Positions 1 to 8,671 of a stretch of DNA of 56,326 nucleotides are shown piece by piece; the first letter of the stretch is position 1, and every line of letters starts with the position of its first letter. This stretch comes from an uncultured Clostridia bacterium (lineage in GTDB: Bacteria > Bacillota > Clostridia > Christensenellales > CAG-314): assembly GCA_947625185.1 (NCBI GenBank), contig CANQNJ010000006.1:1-56326 (forward strand). Reading direction: 5' to 3'. The translations under genes were made by a program, and so were the position numbers. Under the pieces are notes generated by a model. That model made no database searches. It was not told the origin of the DNA and saw only the letters and a list, made by a program, of their open reading frames with translations.

Positions 1-2663
1 GCAAGCAAGCCCTGCCGTCCCACCGTCAGCGACACATACCGCAGTTTGTCGCCGTAATGCTCTCTGACGGTATCTGCGATCAGTTTGCCCGTCGCCTCGA
101 CGTCGGCAAAACTTGCGGACGAGTCGAAGTCCACGTCCACCTCTATTACGCCTTTATCCACGCTCGGAAGAAACTCCGTCCCCGTAGTAAACACCAACGC
201 GATACTTCCGCCGAACAGAGCCAACGCCACAAGACACACCAATATGCGCTTGGTCAATATCTTGGAGAGCACCTTGCCGTAGCCTTTCTCCAAACGGCTG
301 ATAGACACCTTGTTGAGCCGAGCGCGCAGACGATCCGCCCTTTCCTTGAAACGCTTGCGGCGACGAAGGGACTTGTCGTTGCTGTTGTTGATAGGTTCAC
401 GCGGTTCGCCATCCTCGTATGTGCCCACCTGCGTGTAGGTACCGTCGGGATTGCGCTTATAACGCTTGCGCGGTCCCTTGCGATAGATCAAGTGATACAG
501 CGACGGAATGACGGTAATTGCCACTATCAACGACATAACTATCGAGAACAGCACCGCCCACACTAGGTCGTAGAATATCTCGCGAGTCAATCCGCGCGCA
601 AAAAGGATGGGGAAGAAAACGCATACGTTTGTGAGCGTGGATGCAAACAGACTGCCGGCAACCTCGCGCGTGCCGTTGAGACAGGCGTCATAGACGCTTT
701 CTCCCATATCGCGACGCTTTGTGATGCTTTCAAGCACCACTATGCTGTTATCCACCAACATTCCTATACCCACGGCAAGACCGCCGAGAGATACGAGGTT
801 GAGGCTGATATTCATCAACCACAAACCCGCAAGCGCCGTCAATACGGACAGCGGCATAGTGATAGACACCACCAACGAGGAGCCTATCTTGCGGACAAAC
901 AGATATATGACCAACACCGCCAATACGCCGCCGATAATTATGCTGCTGAGAACGTTGCCGATACTGTCGGTAATAAATTCCGCCTTGTCGTCAAGCAAAA
1001 CGACGTTGCTGGACACACGGGTATCGTCGAGAACTTGTCTGATATTCTCCACCACCTCGGTGGTATTGGCGTCGGATACGGCGTACACCTCTATCGTGAC
1101 GGCAAGCAGACCGTTGTATTCGGAATACGCCGTCTTGGCGTCGTACGCCTCCGCTTGTCCGATATAGGCAAGGGGGACGATTATGCTTTGCGGATAGCCG
1201 GAGCCTTCCTCCGCGCCGAAATCGCATATGCGTACGAAGCGCACAATATCTTCGGTAAGCGTCATTCCAAGACTGTCGCCGATACCGAACAAGTTGCATA
1301 TCTGCAACGTCTCGGCGTCGGAAAATACCGTATAATCGCCGTAAGAATAGTAATTGTCGGCAAGTTGCTCGTCGGTAAGCGAAAGCTTGACGCCGTTGTC
1401 GTCCACGAGATCGCCGTCGGCGTCTACAAGCCGTCCGAAACCGTTGACGGCGTAATCCGTGCCCTTGATATCGACTACCCGTTCGCCCCCGTCGTCGACA
1501 GTCACTGCCGTGCCGTTGGCATAAACGGGATTGCCCTCTTCGTCCACATGAGCCGCTTTGATATCGCGCAGTCGGCTAACGAGACAATCGGGCAGAGCGT
1601 TTGCGCAGGAATCGGTCGTCGCGCCCTCTTTGCGCGCGTAGAAGTCATCACGGCGCATAATACGCACTATGTCAAGCGAAAGCAGCTCTTCGAGATTGTC
1701 GGGCAGCGTGATACCCATCGCCTTGAACAAGCCCATACTGTCCATCACATCTATCCACTGCAACAGCGCGGTGCGCACTTCCTCGTCCGATTGTGCCGAG
1801 TCGCCGAATACGCGAGAGTTTACTTTGAGCAGTATAAGCATATCGAGCAGGCTCGTCATTTCGTCGAGGGTGGTATTTTCCAGGCGGTACAGCATCGACT
1901 TGGCGCCGTCCAACTTGCCGAACAGTTCCGCGCCGAGACTAAGCTCGATCGGCAGCCGCATAATGTCCAAAACGCTCGTCGCGTCGGTGGCGTTGCGTAT
2001 GCTGACCGTCGTTCCGTCCTGCATTATCGTGCCGAGAGGGATGTTGAGGTTCTCGTTTTGAAGCGCTTGCACTATGAGCAGCGCCGTTATGTCCAATCCG
2101 CCGAGCGCCGTTATGCGTATCTGCCTTTCCGGCGTGCCGAGCGTGCTTACCGAGCCTACGCCCTCTATGCCGCTCAACTTTGACGTCAGCGCTTCCGCGT
2201 CCGCTGTGAGCGCATCGATGTTGCCCGCGGCGTTGTACAAAGATATCGTCGCCGTGGCGGTGCCGTTCATATCTATCTTGATATAATCGGGCGCCTCGCA
2301 ACCGTCGGGGAACGTTACCGACTCGAACGCGTCCTCTATCGCCGCGATCTTCTCGTCGATATCCGTACCGTAATCGAACGTAAGCACCGCTACGGACACG
2401 TTGTCGTAAGAACTCGTGCTAAGCTGCTTGATACCGGGGACCGTTTTGAGCGCAGTCTCCACCTTGCTCGTGACACCCTCCTCAACGCTTTGCGCGCTTG
2501 CGCCTGGATACACAACGGATATGCCCATCATCGGCAGCTTGATATTCGGCAGCAGGTTGGTGGACATATCCAACGTGGCAAGCACGCCGACCGCCATCAA
2601 CACGATAACCAATACGCACACCGTGACGGAACGTTTGATAGATGTTTTTATGAGTGAATTCAT
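1..2663 (-). CDS. RND-family efflux transporter permease (C-terminus beyond window)
   Basis: The reading frame is open from an ATG at 2663 to the window edge, about 887 codons, so the C-terminal part is missing; RND pumps usually have 1000-1200 residues. The N-terminus has one hydrophobic helix after a short basic stretch (MNSLIKTSIKRS), followed by a PN(6)Y-type porter region (VVYPGAS, VEEGVTSKVE) typical of AcrB/HAE-type pumps. In the middle are a cluster of membrane helices with GIGMLVDNSIVVLES, the helix-4 proton-relay motif, with DN in place of the DD of AcrB. The start is fixed by GGAGGCG nine bases upstream. The family exports drugs or lipophilic compounds using the ion gradient. In this presumed Gram-positive it would act in the single membrane; substrate unknown. 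A permease fold is near certain, the substrate class is not. Confidence 0.88.
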   Translation of the reverse strand, partial: MNSLIKTSIKRSVTVCVLVIVLMAVGVLATLDMSTNLLPNIKLPMMGISVVYPGASAQSVEEGVTSKVETALKTVPGIKQLSTSSYDNVSVAVLTFDYGTDIDEKIAAIEDAFESVTFPDGCEAPDYIKIDMNGTATATISLYNAAGNIDALTADAEALTSKLSGIEGVGSVSTLGTPERQIRITALGGLDITALLIVQALQNENLNIPLGTIMQDGTTVSIRNATDATSVLDIMRLPIELSLGAELFGKLDGAKSMLYRLENTTLDEMTSLLDMLILLKVNSRVFGDSAQSDEEVRTALLQWIDVMDSMGLFKAMGITLPDNLEELLSLDIVRIMRRDDFYARKEGATTDSCANALPDCLVSRLRDIKAAHVDEEGNPVYANGTAVTVDDGGERVVDIKGTDYAVNGFGRLVDADGDLVDDNGVKLSLTDEQLADNYYSYGDYTVFSDAETLQICNLFGIGDSLGMTLTEDIVRFVRICDFGAEEGSGYPQSIIVPLAYIGQAEAYDAKTAYSEYNGLLAVTIEVYAVSDANTTEVVENIRQVLDDTRVSSNVVLLDDKAEFITDSIGNVLSSIIIGGVLAVLVIYLFVRKIGSSLVVSITMPLSVLTALAGLWLMNISLNLVSLGGLAVGIGMLVDNSIVVLESITKRRDMGESVYDACLNGTREVAGSLFASTLTNVCVFFPILFARGLTREIFYDLVWAVLFSIVMSLIVAITVIPSLYHLIYRKGPRKRYKRNPDGTYTQVGTYEDGEPREPINNSNDKSLRRRKRFKERADRLRARLNKVSISRLEKGYGKVLSKILTKRILVCLVALALFGGSIALVFTTGTEFLPSVDKGVIEVDVDFDSSASFADVEATGKLIADTVREHYGDKLRYVSLTVGRQGLL

Positions 2664-2799
2664 ATTCTCGCCTCCGAAAACCCGTCAACTTCACGTCCGA
2701 CCGCCGATACCTTGCGCCAAACCGCCGCGGCATAGCTCGCACAGCGTCGCCGATCGCACCGCGCGTCGGTATGTGAAATGAGCTTCCGATTTTACAACT

Positions 2800-2828
2800 A
2801 TTATACAACATATAAAGAAAATTGGTAA
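2800..2828 (-). promoter_or_regulatory. Probable sigma-A promoter of the RND gene
   Basis: On the minus strand TTACCA is followed after 17 bases by TATAAT. The predicted leader is about 130 bases and GC-rich between 2690 and 2765, but I recognise no riboswitch in it. Confidence 0.5.
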
Positions 2829-2877
2829 TAAATAAACAATACAATTTTTCCGTTTTTGCACAAACAAAAAAGACAGC

Positions 2878-3099
2878 CTACGTTTTCTGTAAACGATCTG
2901 ACTGACAGGATAGATTTTTCAAAACCTGCCGGGGCGGTATTGACGCAAAAGCGGCATACTCTATGCTTATAACACTATTTGGAATAGTTATTTCCGTCAA
3001 CTCGTTACACTTTTCGAAAACGCCATAGCCTATGCTTGTTACGCTGTACGAACTGCTCGGGGTGCCGTATCCCAAAGATATGTTCTGACAAAAAAACAC
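2878..3099 (-). pseudogene. Remnant of a BspA-type leucine-rich repeat (LRR_5) surface protein
   Basis: One minus-strand frame reads VTSIGYGVFEKCNELTEITIP and then NSVISIEYAAF, the hallmark of one and a half LRR_5 (BspA/Treponema-type) repeats. It has no credible start: the only initiator is a GTG inside the U-run of the Hsp20 terminator. The frame runs into unrelated sequence after the repeat. LRR_5 proteins normally carry many repeats and a signal peptide, so this is best read as a decayed fragment. Confidence 0.55.
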
Positions 3100-3141
3100 A
3101 ACGACAAAGCCCCGCCGAACAAGTGTTCGTGCGGGGCTTTG
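3089..3141 (-). terminator. Rho-independent terminator after the Hsp20 gene
   Basis: CAAAGCCCCGC at 3105-3115 pairs with GCGGGGCTTTG at 3131-3141, extended by CGAAC/GTTCG. On the minus strand the stem is followed by a U-rich run (3089-3095). It begins 27 bases past the Hsp20 stop. Confidence 0.85.
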
Positions 3142-3167
3142 CCTTTACTTGACGAAGTAATGCATTG

Positions 3168-3572
3168 TCAATCGATGAGGATCTGATGCTTGACTTCCTC
3201 GGGTCTGTCCTTGGGGACGGTTACGGTCAAAACGCCGTTCTCGTACTTTGCCTTGATCTGCTTCTCGTCCACGTCGCCCATATAGTAGCTGCGGCTGAAA
3301 CTCGTTGCGCGTTCGCGGCGAAGATACTTGCCCTCCGTCTCGCGCTCTTCCTTCTTGGCGGAGATGGTAACGTACCCGCTCTCGAATTTGAGGCTGATGT
3401 CCTTCTTGTCCAGACCGGGCATCTCGACGTCCATAACGTAATTATTGTCCGTCTCCTTAATGTCCGTCTTCATAAACGTGGCTTCGCTGTCCATATAGAA
3501 AGGACGGAAGAAGCTGTCAAATGCGTCATCAAAAAGATCTCCGTTTCTGCGAGTTGTAATATAGTTTTTCAT
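3168..3572 (-). CDS. Hsp20/alpha-crystallin small heat-shock protein
   Basis: A 134-residue protein with the small-heat-shock architecture. A short N-terminal arm (residues 1-35) precedes the alpha-crystallin beta-sandwich, which contains DVEMPGLDKKDISL and the hallmark (A/E)NGVLTVTVPK (YENGVLTVTVPK). Its length is typical of Clostridia Hsp18 proteins. It acts as an ATP-independent holdase that binds unfolding proteins in the cytoplasm. AAAGGAG upstream of ATG fixes the start. The gene is monocistronic: a perfect-consensus promoter with a CIRCE operator stands in front and a strong terminator follows, so heat induction through HrcA is expected. Confidence 0.95.
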   Translation of the reverse strand: MKNYITTRRNGDLFDDAFDSFFRPFYMDSEATFMKTDIKETDNNYVMDVEMPGLDKKDISLKFESGYVTISAKKEERETEGKYLRRERATSFSRSYYMGDVDEKQIKAKYENGVLTVTVPKDRPEEVKHQILID

Positions 3573-3643
3573 AGTTATATCTCCTTTTTTATTAAATTTC
3601 TTCGGGTCAAAGCGCTATTGTTGGCAATCTCTCGATTTGTTTG

Positions 3644-3670
3644 TTAGCACTCTTTCCGTTCGACTGCCAA
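3644..3670 (-). promoter_or_regulatory. CIRCE operator (HrcA binding site) of the Hsp20 gene
   Basis: TTAGCACTC, nine bases, then GACTGCCAA. The first half-site is perfect and the second differs from GAGTGCTAA at two positions (16 of 18 match). It lies directly behind the -10 box, over the expected transcription start, as HrcA operators usually do. Confidence 0.85.
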
Positions 3671-3671
3671 C

Positions 3672-3699
3672 ATTATACCACGTCTTGTAGATTTGTCAA
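3672..3699 (-). promoter_or_regulatory. Sigma-A promoter of the Hsp20 gene
   Basis: Minus strand: TTGACA (3699-3694), 16-base spacer, TATAAT (3677-3672), both boxes perfect. It abuts the CIRCE operator. The stretch 3700-3934 upstream holds nothing I recognise. Confidence 0.85.
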
Positions 3700-3934
3700 T
3701 AGTTTTTGATCAAATTTTTTCAAATTTTTTTGAAAAATATACCCGACGGATAAAATAAGATCAAGCAGAACGCAAATATCCGATACAGACGCAGACAAAT
3801 TGCCGCCCTGCGGGCAAAATCGCACCGCCGCTGCCGCCACACTGAACAAATCGCATATATTTTGCCCGACAATATAGCGCGCCCGCTCGTAAACGCACTT
3901 GCGGCGATATACCGAGGCGTTTTGCAGAAAATTA

Positions 3935-3963
3935 TTGCCACGAACGAGGAAATATGATATACT
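3935..3963 (+). promoter_or_regulatory. Promoter of the plus-strand flippase-like gene
   Basis: TTGCCA, 17-base spacer, TATACT, about 140 bases ahead of the gene. It is the only good promoter match in this intergenic region. Confidence 0.65.
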
Positions 3964-4043
3964 GTAAAAAATATACCCTCAGATCGGGCAAACAAGACGC
4001 AATACCGTCGTCTGCGCCGTCAAGACAACGATGACGGCTGTCA

Positions 4044-4112
4044 ATGGAGAATATGAAGAAAGAGAACTCGCCTGTCGTAATAGTCGAATGCGAAATCGAG
4101 GAGTACAGATGA
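4044..4112 (+). CDS. Possible 19-22 residue leader peptide
   Basis: ATG GAG AAT ATG AAG... runs for 22 codons (19 if the second ATG is used; GGAG lies just before it). Its TGA overlaps the ATG of the membrane protein gene as ATGA. The sequence MKKENSPVVIVECEIEEYR resembles no leader known to me. The exact stop/start overlap suggests translational coupling, but an ORF this short can arise by chance. Confidence 0.3.
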   Translation: MENMKKENSPVVIVECEIEEYR

Positions 4113-5338
4113 TGACGTTGTTACTGTACGGTCAACTCCCCGATATTTTTTGGCTGCTGGTTGCCGCAATCGTGGCGGAATTTGTGCTGATAATCTACAT
4201 CGCCATCGACAACGCCAAGCGCAACGCCGCACGGAAGAACGGCGAAGAGCTGCCCCCGCCCAAGTACTCGCGTCTGTGGGGCAACGTGTTCTTTGCCGCG
4301 TCGATAATGTTGAGCGTGTATCTGATGTACAGCTTTGCAAGCAGCAACGACCTCGGCAGTCAGAAGTCTTTTACGGAGGTATTCCGCGAGGTAAACGTCA
4401 AATATCTGCTGTTGTCGGTATTGGTGCTTGTGGCGATGATAACGTTGGACAGCCTCAAATACTCTGTGATAATGAGCGCCAACCGCACCAAGGCGGGCAT
4501 AGGCACGGCGCTGTCGGTAAGTTTGCTCGGCAAGTACTACGACAACATTACGCCGTTCAGTAGCGGCGGACAACCGATGCAGATATTTCACCTGCACAAA
4601 AAAGGCGTCAGCGGCGGCGAAAGCTCGGCGATAATATTTATCAAATTCGCATTCAATATGACAATGTGGCTGACGATATGCTTCCTGCTGATGATCGTCA
4701 ACCGCGACGTACTGACGGTGCGCGTGTTGGACCCTACTCAACGCAACCTGCTGATCGTGGGCGGCTGGATAGGATTTGCGTTCAATTGCGCGCTGCCCGC
4801 GATGATCGTATGCTGCGCCGTCTTTCCCAAGATGACCTGGGCGATAACGCGCTGGGTGCTGAATATCGGCTACAAGTTGAAGATAGTCAAGGACATCGAC
4901 GGACGTATGGAACGCGGCAAGCAAGCCGTCAACGACTTTGTGGCGGCATTCGTGTCTATGCTGAAACGTCCGCTGCACTCCGTTGTGCTTGCGATATTGT
5001 GTGTGGCGGAACCGTTTATATCGATGGCTCTGCCCTACTTCGTTGTGGTGGCTCTGGGCGGTCCGACGGTGGTTCCCGGTTGGGAGCTTATGTTGGAAAT
5101 AATGACGCTGAACGTATACGCGCAGATGAGCGCGATGATAATCCCCACACCCGGCAACAGCGGTGCCGTGGAGAGCGCGTTTATGTTTGCGCTGACGACG
5201 CTGTCGAGCGGCGCGCTGTTCTGGACGGTATTTACCTGGCGTTTCCTCAGCTATTACAGCTACATTCTCATCGGAATGGGCATGACGATATTCCACCTGG
5301 TAAGGAGCAACCGACGCGCCTTGCGCAGACAAATGTAA
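4109..5338 (+). CDS. Lysylphosphatidylglycerol synthase TM / UPF0104-type flippase-like membrane protein
   Basis: A 409-residue polytopic membrane protein with roughly eight hydrophobic helices and the family pattern of the MprF/AglD flippase domain (LPG_synthase_TM): SVSLLGKYYDNITPFSSGGQPMQI in the middle and IPTPGNSGAVESAF near the C-terminus. The family includes membrane-lipid flippases. No catalytic synthetase domain is attached, so lipid translocation is the likely role; the substrate is unknown. The start at 4109 is chosen because GAGGAG lies five bases upstream; the frame could be extended to 4031, but that start has no ribosome binding site. It is the only protein gene convincingly on the plus strand and is closed by a bidirectional terminator. 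Confidence 0.85.
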   Translation: MMTLLLYGQLPDIFWLLVAAIVAEFVLIIYIAIDNAKRNAARKNGEELPPPKYSRLWGNVFFAASIMLSVYLMYSFASSNDLGSQKSFTEVFREVNVKYLLLSVLVLVAMITLDSLKYSVIMSANRTKAGIGTALSVSLLGKYYDNITPFSSGGQPMQIFHLHKKGVSGGESSAIIFIKFAFNMTMWLTICFLLMIVNRDVLTVRVLDPTQRNLLIVGGWIGFAFNCALPAMIVCCAVFPKMTWAITRWVLNIGYKLKIVKDIDGRMERGKQAVNDFVAAFVSMLKRPLHSVVLAILCVAEPFISMALPYFVVVALGGPTVVPGWELMLEIMTLNVYAQMSAMIIPTPGNSGAVESAFMFALTTLSSGALFWTVFTWRFLSYYSYILIGMGMTIFHLVRSNRRALRRQM

Positions 5339-5396
5339 CTTTCCTTTTCACAATGAAGAACTGTTGCGTTAAATATATTTATACTAATTACATCAA

Positions 5397-5437
5397 AAAA
5401 AAAGCGACTTGAAACCACAATTTCAAGTCGCTTTTTT
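5397..5437 (+). terminator. Bidirectional terminator between convergent genes
   Basis: GCGACTTGAAA (5404-5414) pairs with TTTCAAGTCGC (5421-5431), flanked by an A-run before and a T-run after. It can therefore stop transcription from both the plus-strand membrane gene and the minus-strand aminotransferase. Confidence 0.88.
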
Positions 5438-5525
5438 ATAAGGCTCTACTGCAAATGTTGGGTCGCGATTCTACGCCGCACCGAGTACGCCCTGCGTAAA
5501 CGGAATATTGTAAGATCAACGTACG

Positions 5526-6695
5526 TTAACGCCCGTTTGCCGAATAGGACTCTATGCCGCGTTTGAGACGGGCAAGTCCGTCTTCGAGAGTGGCGCGCGG
5601 ACAAGCTATGTTTATACGGATAAAACGGTTGCCGTTGCCGCGATACTTGGCGCCGCAATTGAGATACAGCCCCGTAGTGTTGCGGATATGCTCGCACAGC
5701 TTCTCGGAGTCATCGGTTATCGCCGAACAATCCACCCACAGCAGATACGTCGCCTGCTGCCGCGCGAGTTTGAGCGAAGGAAGTTCCTTCCCGATAAATT
5801 CGCCGACGCGCATCCTGTTGTCGGATATATACCGCCGCAAATTGTCCAGCCATTCTCCGCCCTTGTCGAAAGCCGTCATTGCGGCAATACACGCAAAACT
5901 GTTCGGTTCGGCAATTTCGTCGCTGTTGAGCGCGCGAATAACGACATTGCGCAAGTGTTCGTCGGGCACCACCGCCGCCGCAGATTGCAGTCCGGCGATA
6001 TTGAAAGCCTTGCTTGCGGAAATCGTCGTGACGGATATGTCCGCGCAAATCTTCGACGCGGATATAAACGGCGTATAATTTACTCCCGGTTCCGTCAGAT
6101 CGCAGTGGATCTCGTCCGATATGACCTTGACGCCGTGCTTGAAGCACAGTTCTCCGACATGCGCGAGGTCCTCCTTGCTCCACACGCGTCCCACGGGATT
6201 GTGAGGGTTGCACAGTATCAACAGCGTCGTGAGCGGATGGGACAGCTTGCGTTCCAGATCGGCGAAATCGATACTGTACGTTTCGCCGTCGTAATGCAGA
6301 GGGCTTTCCAAGACGTGTCTGCCGGTATTTTCGACGGAATGGAAGAAAATATCGTACACAGGGGTCATCACGCAGACGTTATCCCCCTCGTTGCTCAGCC
6401 TCTTGACGCAAGAGGTGATGACAGGCACCACGCCCGTCGCAAAACACAGCCAATCGGCGGAAAAATCCACCCCATGTCGTGTTTTCCACCAATTTTGTAT
6501 AGATCTGCGCCATTCTACCGGGACGTTCTCATAGCCGAATACGCCCCTCCGGACGCGCGCGGCAAGTGCCTCGGTAATGCAGGGCGCCGTCTCGAAATCC
6601 ATATCCGCGACCCACATCGGCAATTCGCCGTCGGCAACGTCCCATTTGAGACTGTCGGTATGGCGGCGGTCGATAATCTTGTCGAAATCCGTCAT
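5526..6695 (-). CDS. PatB/MalY-type PLP-dependent C-S beta-lyase (aminotransferase fold class I)
   Basis: At 389 residues it has the usual length of MalY/PatB enzymes. Diagnostic segments are the N-terminal WDV and LPMWVADMDFETAP, the substrate/PLP motif NPHNPVGRVW, SDEIHCDL, and the PLP-lysine motif ISASKAFNIAGLQ. Members cleave cystathionine or cysteine conjugates to homocysteine or thiols, pyruvate and ammonia. A role in methionine and sulphur metabolism would fit its position at the end of a run that begins with a SAM riboswitch and metK. Its start overlaps the DUF3737 stop by four bases (ATGA), so translation is probably coupled. Exact substrate cannot be read from sequence. Confidence 0.9.
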   Translation of the reverse strand: MTDFDKIIDRRHTDSLKWDVADGELPMWVADMDFETAPCITEALAARVRRGVFGYENVPVEWRRSIQNWWKTRHGVDFSADWLCFATGVVPVITSCVKRLSNEGDNVCVMTPVYDIFFHSVENTGRHVLESPLHYDGETYSIDFADLERKLSHPLTTLLILCNPHNPVGRVWSKEDLAHVGELCFKHGVKVISDEIHCDLTEPGVNYTPFISASKICADISVTTISASKAFNIAGLQSAAAVVPDEHLRNVVIRALNSDEIAEPNSFACIAAMTAFDKGGEWLDNLRRYISDNRMRVGEFIGKELPSLKLARQQATYLLWVDCSAITDDSEKLCEHIRNTTGLYLNCGAKYRGNGNRFIRINIACPRATLEDGLARLKRGIESYSANGR

Positions 6696-7537
6696 TTCTT
6701 CTCCTTTACAACCACCGTCGTCTTGGTCGGATCTATGTAACGTTCGTCCAAAGTCAACTCGCCTATGCCATCCGCGACGATCCTGCCGCCCGACGGGTTG
6801 ACAATGTTGTCTATACTGCCGTCTATCTGCGCGTCAACGGTGCTGTACTCCAATGCGCGGGTGGTATTGATAAACTTGCAATTGACGAGTTTGAGATTGT
6901 CGACGTAGCAAAGTCCTTGCAGACTCTCTACCGTGCAGTTGACGAGGGTGACGTTGTGCGCGTTCCAACAAAGATATTCGCCGCTGATAAAACTGTCGTA
7001 TACCCGTACGTCGCGACAGTTCCAGAAGCTGTCCTTGCTGAGCAGCTTGCAATTGCGCAAGGTGACGTCCTCCGCGCCGTCAAAGCAGTAGTCGCCCGTA
7101 AGGACAAGATTGTCGCACTCGATATGCCTGCACCCCATCGCAAAGTATGTTCCCTGCGCCGTTACGTTGTTGAGCGTAACGTCCGAGCAGTTCCACATCG
7201 TTTCGGCGGCGTTGGGCATAACGACGTTGTTAAGCGTAAGCCGAGAAGTTCTGCGGAAAGTCTTTGGGGCTTGTATCACGCAGTCGTCAAAAGATATGTT
7301 GCGGGTATACCATACGCCCGCACGCGCCGTATCGAAGAAGGTGCTGTTCCTGACGGCGACATTGTCGCAATACCACAAAGGATACTTCCACTTGAACAGA
7401 CAGCCCTCCACGAGCAGGTCGGAGCTCTCTTTAAGAGGGGATTCGCCCGCGTCGAATGTACATTCCGCAAAGCGAACGCCGTTTACGGCGAACATTGCCC
7501 GTTCGCCCGTATAAAATTGTCTTGTAAATTCTTTCAT
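6692..7537 (-). CDS. DUF3737 family protein, predicted right-handed beta-helix
   Basis: 281 residues made almost wholly of short degenerate repeats (SDLLVEGCLFKW, DNVAVRNSTFFDT, RDVRVYDSFISGEY), the pattern of a parallel beta-helix. The N-terminus REFYTGER-like start (KEFTRQFYTGERAMF) is typical of DUF3737. No signal peptide, so cytoplasmic. Function of the family is unknown; members are often found beside a PatB/MalY-type lyase, as here, which suggests a linked role. There is no clear Shine-Dalgarno sequence before the ATG. It follows prfB after 38 bases without a visible terminator. Confidence 0.82.
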   Translation of the reverse strand: MKEFTRQFYTGERAMFAVNGVRFAECTFDAGESPLKESSDLLVEGCLFKWKYPLWYCDNVAVRNSTFFDTARAGVWYTRNISFDDCVIQAPKTFRRTSRLTLNNVVMPNAAETMWNCSDVTLNNVTAQGTYFAMGCRHIECDNLVLTGDYCFDGAEDVTLRNCKLLSKDSFWNCRDVRVYDSFISGEYLCWNAHNVTLVNCTVESLQGLCYVDNLKLVNCKFINTTRALEYSTVDAQIDGSIDNIVNPSGGRIVADGIGELTLDERYIDPTKTTVVVKEKK

Positions 7538-7575
7538 ATCGCAACTATGCCGTAATGCGGCGACGGATATCGACG

Positions 7576-8670
7576 TTACAGCGCCTTTGTAAGATAATCT
7601 TCGATAAACGGCTGAATGTTGCCGTCCATAACGTCGGTGACGTTGGGATTTTCAAAATTGGTGCGGTGATCCTTGACAAGGGTATACGGGCAAAACACAT
7701 ACGAACGTATCTGACTGCCCCACTCTATCTTCTTGATCTCGCCCTTGATAGACGCCGCCTCTTCCATCTGTTCGCGTTCTTTAAGCTCGGCAAGTTTGCT
7801 CCTGAGCATCATCATTGCCTGTTCGCGGTTCTGTATCTGACTGCGCTCGTTCTGGCAGGAGACCACTATGCCCGTGGGCAGGTGAGTGATACGAATAGCG
7901 CTCTCCGTCTTGTTGACATGCTGTCCGCCCGCGCCGCTGCTGCGGTAGGTGTCTATTTTCAGATCCTTGTCGTCTATGACTATCTCGTTGTCCGTCTGCA
8001 ATTCCGGCATAACTTCAAGGCTTGCAAAGCTGGTGTGACGTCGTTTGTTGGCGTCGAAAGGACTTATGCGGACGAGACGGTGAACGCCCTTCTCCGCTTT
8101 GAGATAGCCGTAGGCGTTGGTTCCGTCCACCTTGAAAGTAACCGACTTGATGCCCGCCTCTTCGCCTTCGAGATAATCCAATACGGTAAGTTTGTATCCG
8201 CGCCGTTCGCAATAACGCGTGTACATTCGGTACAACATCTGCACCCAATCCTGCGCCTCGGTGCCGCCCGCCCCCGCGTGCAAAGTCAATATCGCATTGC
8301 AAGCGTCGAACTTGCCGCTTAGCAGGGTGGCGACGTGCATTTCGTTGACGTCGGAGTCGATGCGCGCAAGCTCGGAAGCGGTCTCTTCCAGCATAGCCTC
8401 GTCGCCGTCGCACAGATCGATAAGATCCCCCACGTCGGCAAGACGTTTGCACAGCTTGTTGTACGCGGCGATCCTGTCCTCTATGTTCTTAGCGCGTTGA
8501 CTGACCTGTTGGGCGTTCCTGACGTCCTCCCAGAAATCCGTCCTGTGCTGCTGTTCGGTAAGAGAAGCCAATTCTTCCCGAAGTTTGGGGATGTTGAGAC
8601 TCTCGCCTATGCCGTTCATCTTGGATTGCAGTTCTTTGATATTAAGTTTAAGTTCGTCAATTTGTATCAT
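7576..8670 (-). CDS. prfB: Peptide chain release factor 2 (RF2)
   Basis: 364 residues, normal length for RF2. It has the peptidyl-hydrolysis motif GAGGQHVNK (GGQ) and the stop-codon-reading tripeptide SPF (VRISPFDANKRRHTSF), which selects UAA/UGA. The N-terminal coiled region is continuous: the programmed +1 frameshift found early in many prfB genes is absent, so RF2 autoregulation by that route is not expected. ATG follows the secA stop after one base (TAATATG) with no good ribosome binding site, indicating coupled translation. The secA-prfB order is common in Firmicutes. Confidence 0.97.
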   Translation of the reverse strand: MIQIDELKLNIKELQSKMNGIGESLNIPKLREELASLTEQQHRTDFWEDVRNAQQVSQRAKNIEDRIAAYNKLCKRLADVGDLIDLCDGDEAMLEETASELARIDSDVNEMHVATLLSGKFDACNAILTLHAGAGGTEAQDWVQMLYRMYTRYCERRGYKLTVLDYLEGEEAGIKSVTFKVDGTNAYGYLKAEKGVHRLVRISPFDANKRRHTSFASLEVMPELQTDNEIVIDDKDLKIDTYRSSGAGGQHVNKTESAIRITHLPTGIVVSCQNERSQIQNREQAMMMLRSKLAELKEREQMEEAASIKGEIKKIEWGSQIRSYVFCPYTLVKDHRTNFENPNVTDVMDGNIQPFIEDYLTKAL

Positions 8671-8671
8671 A

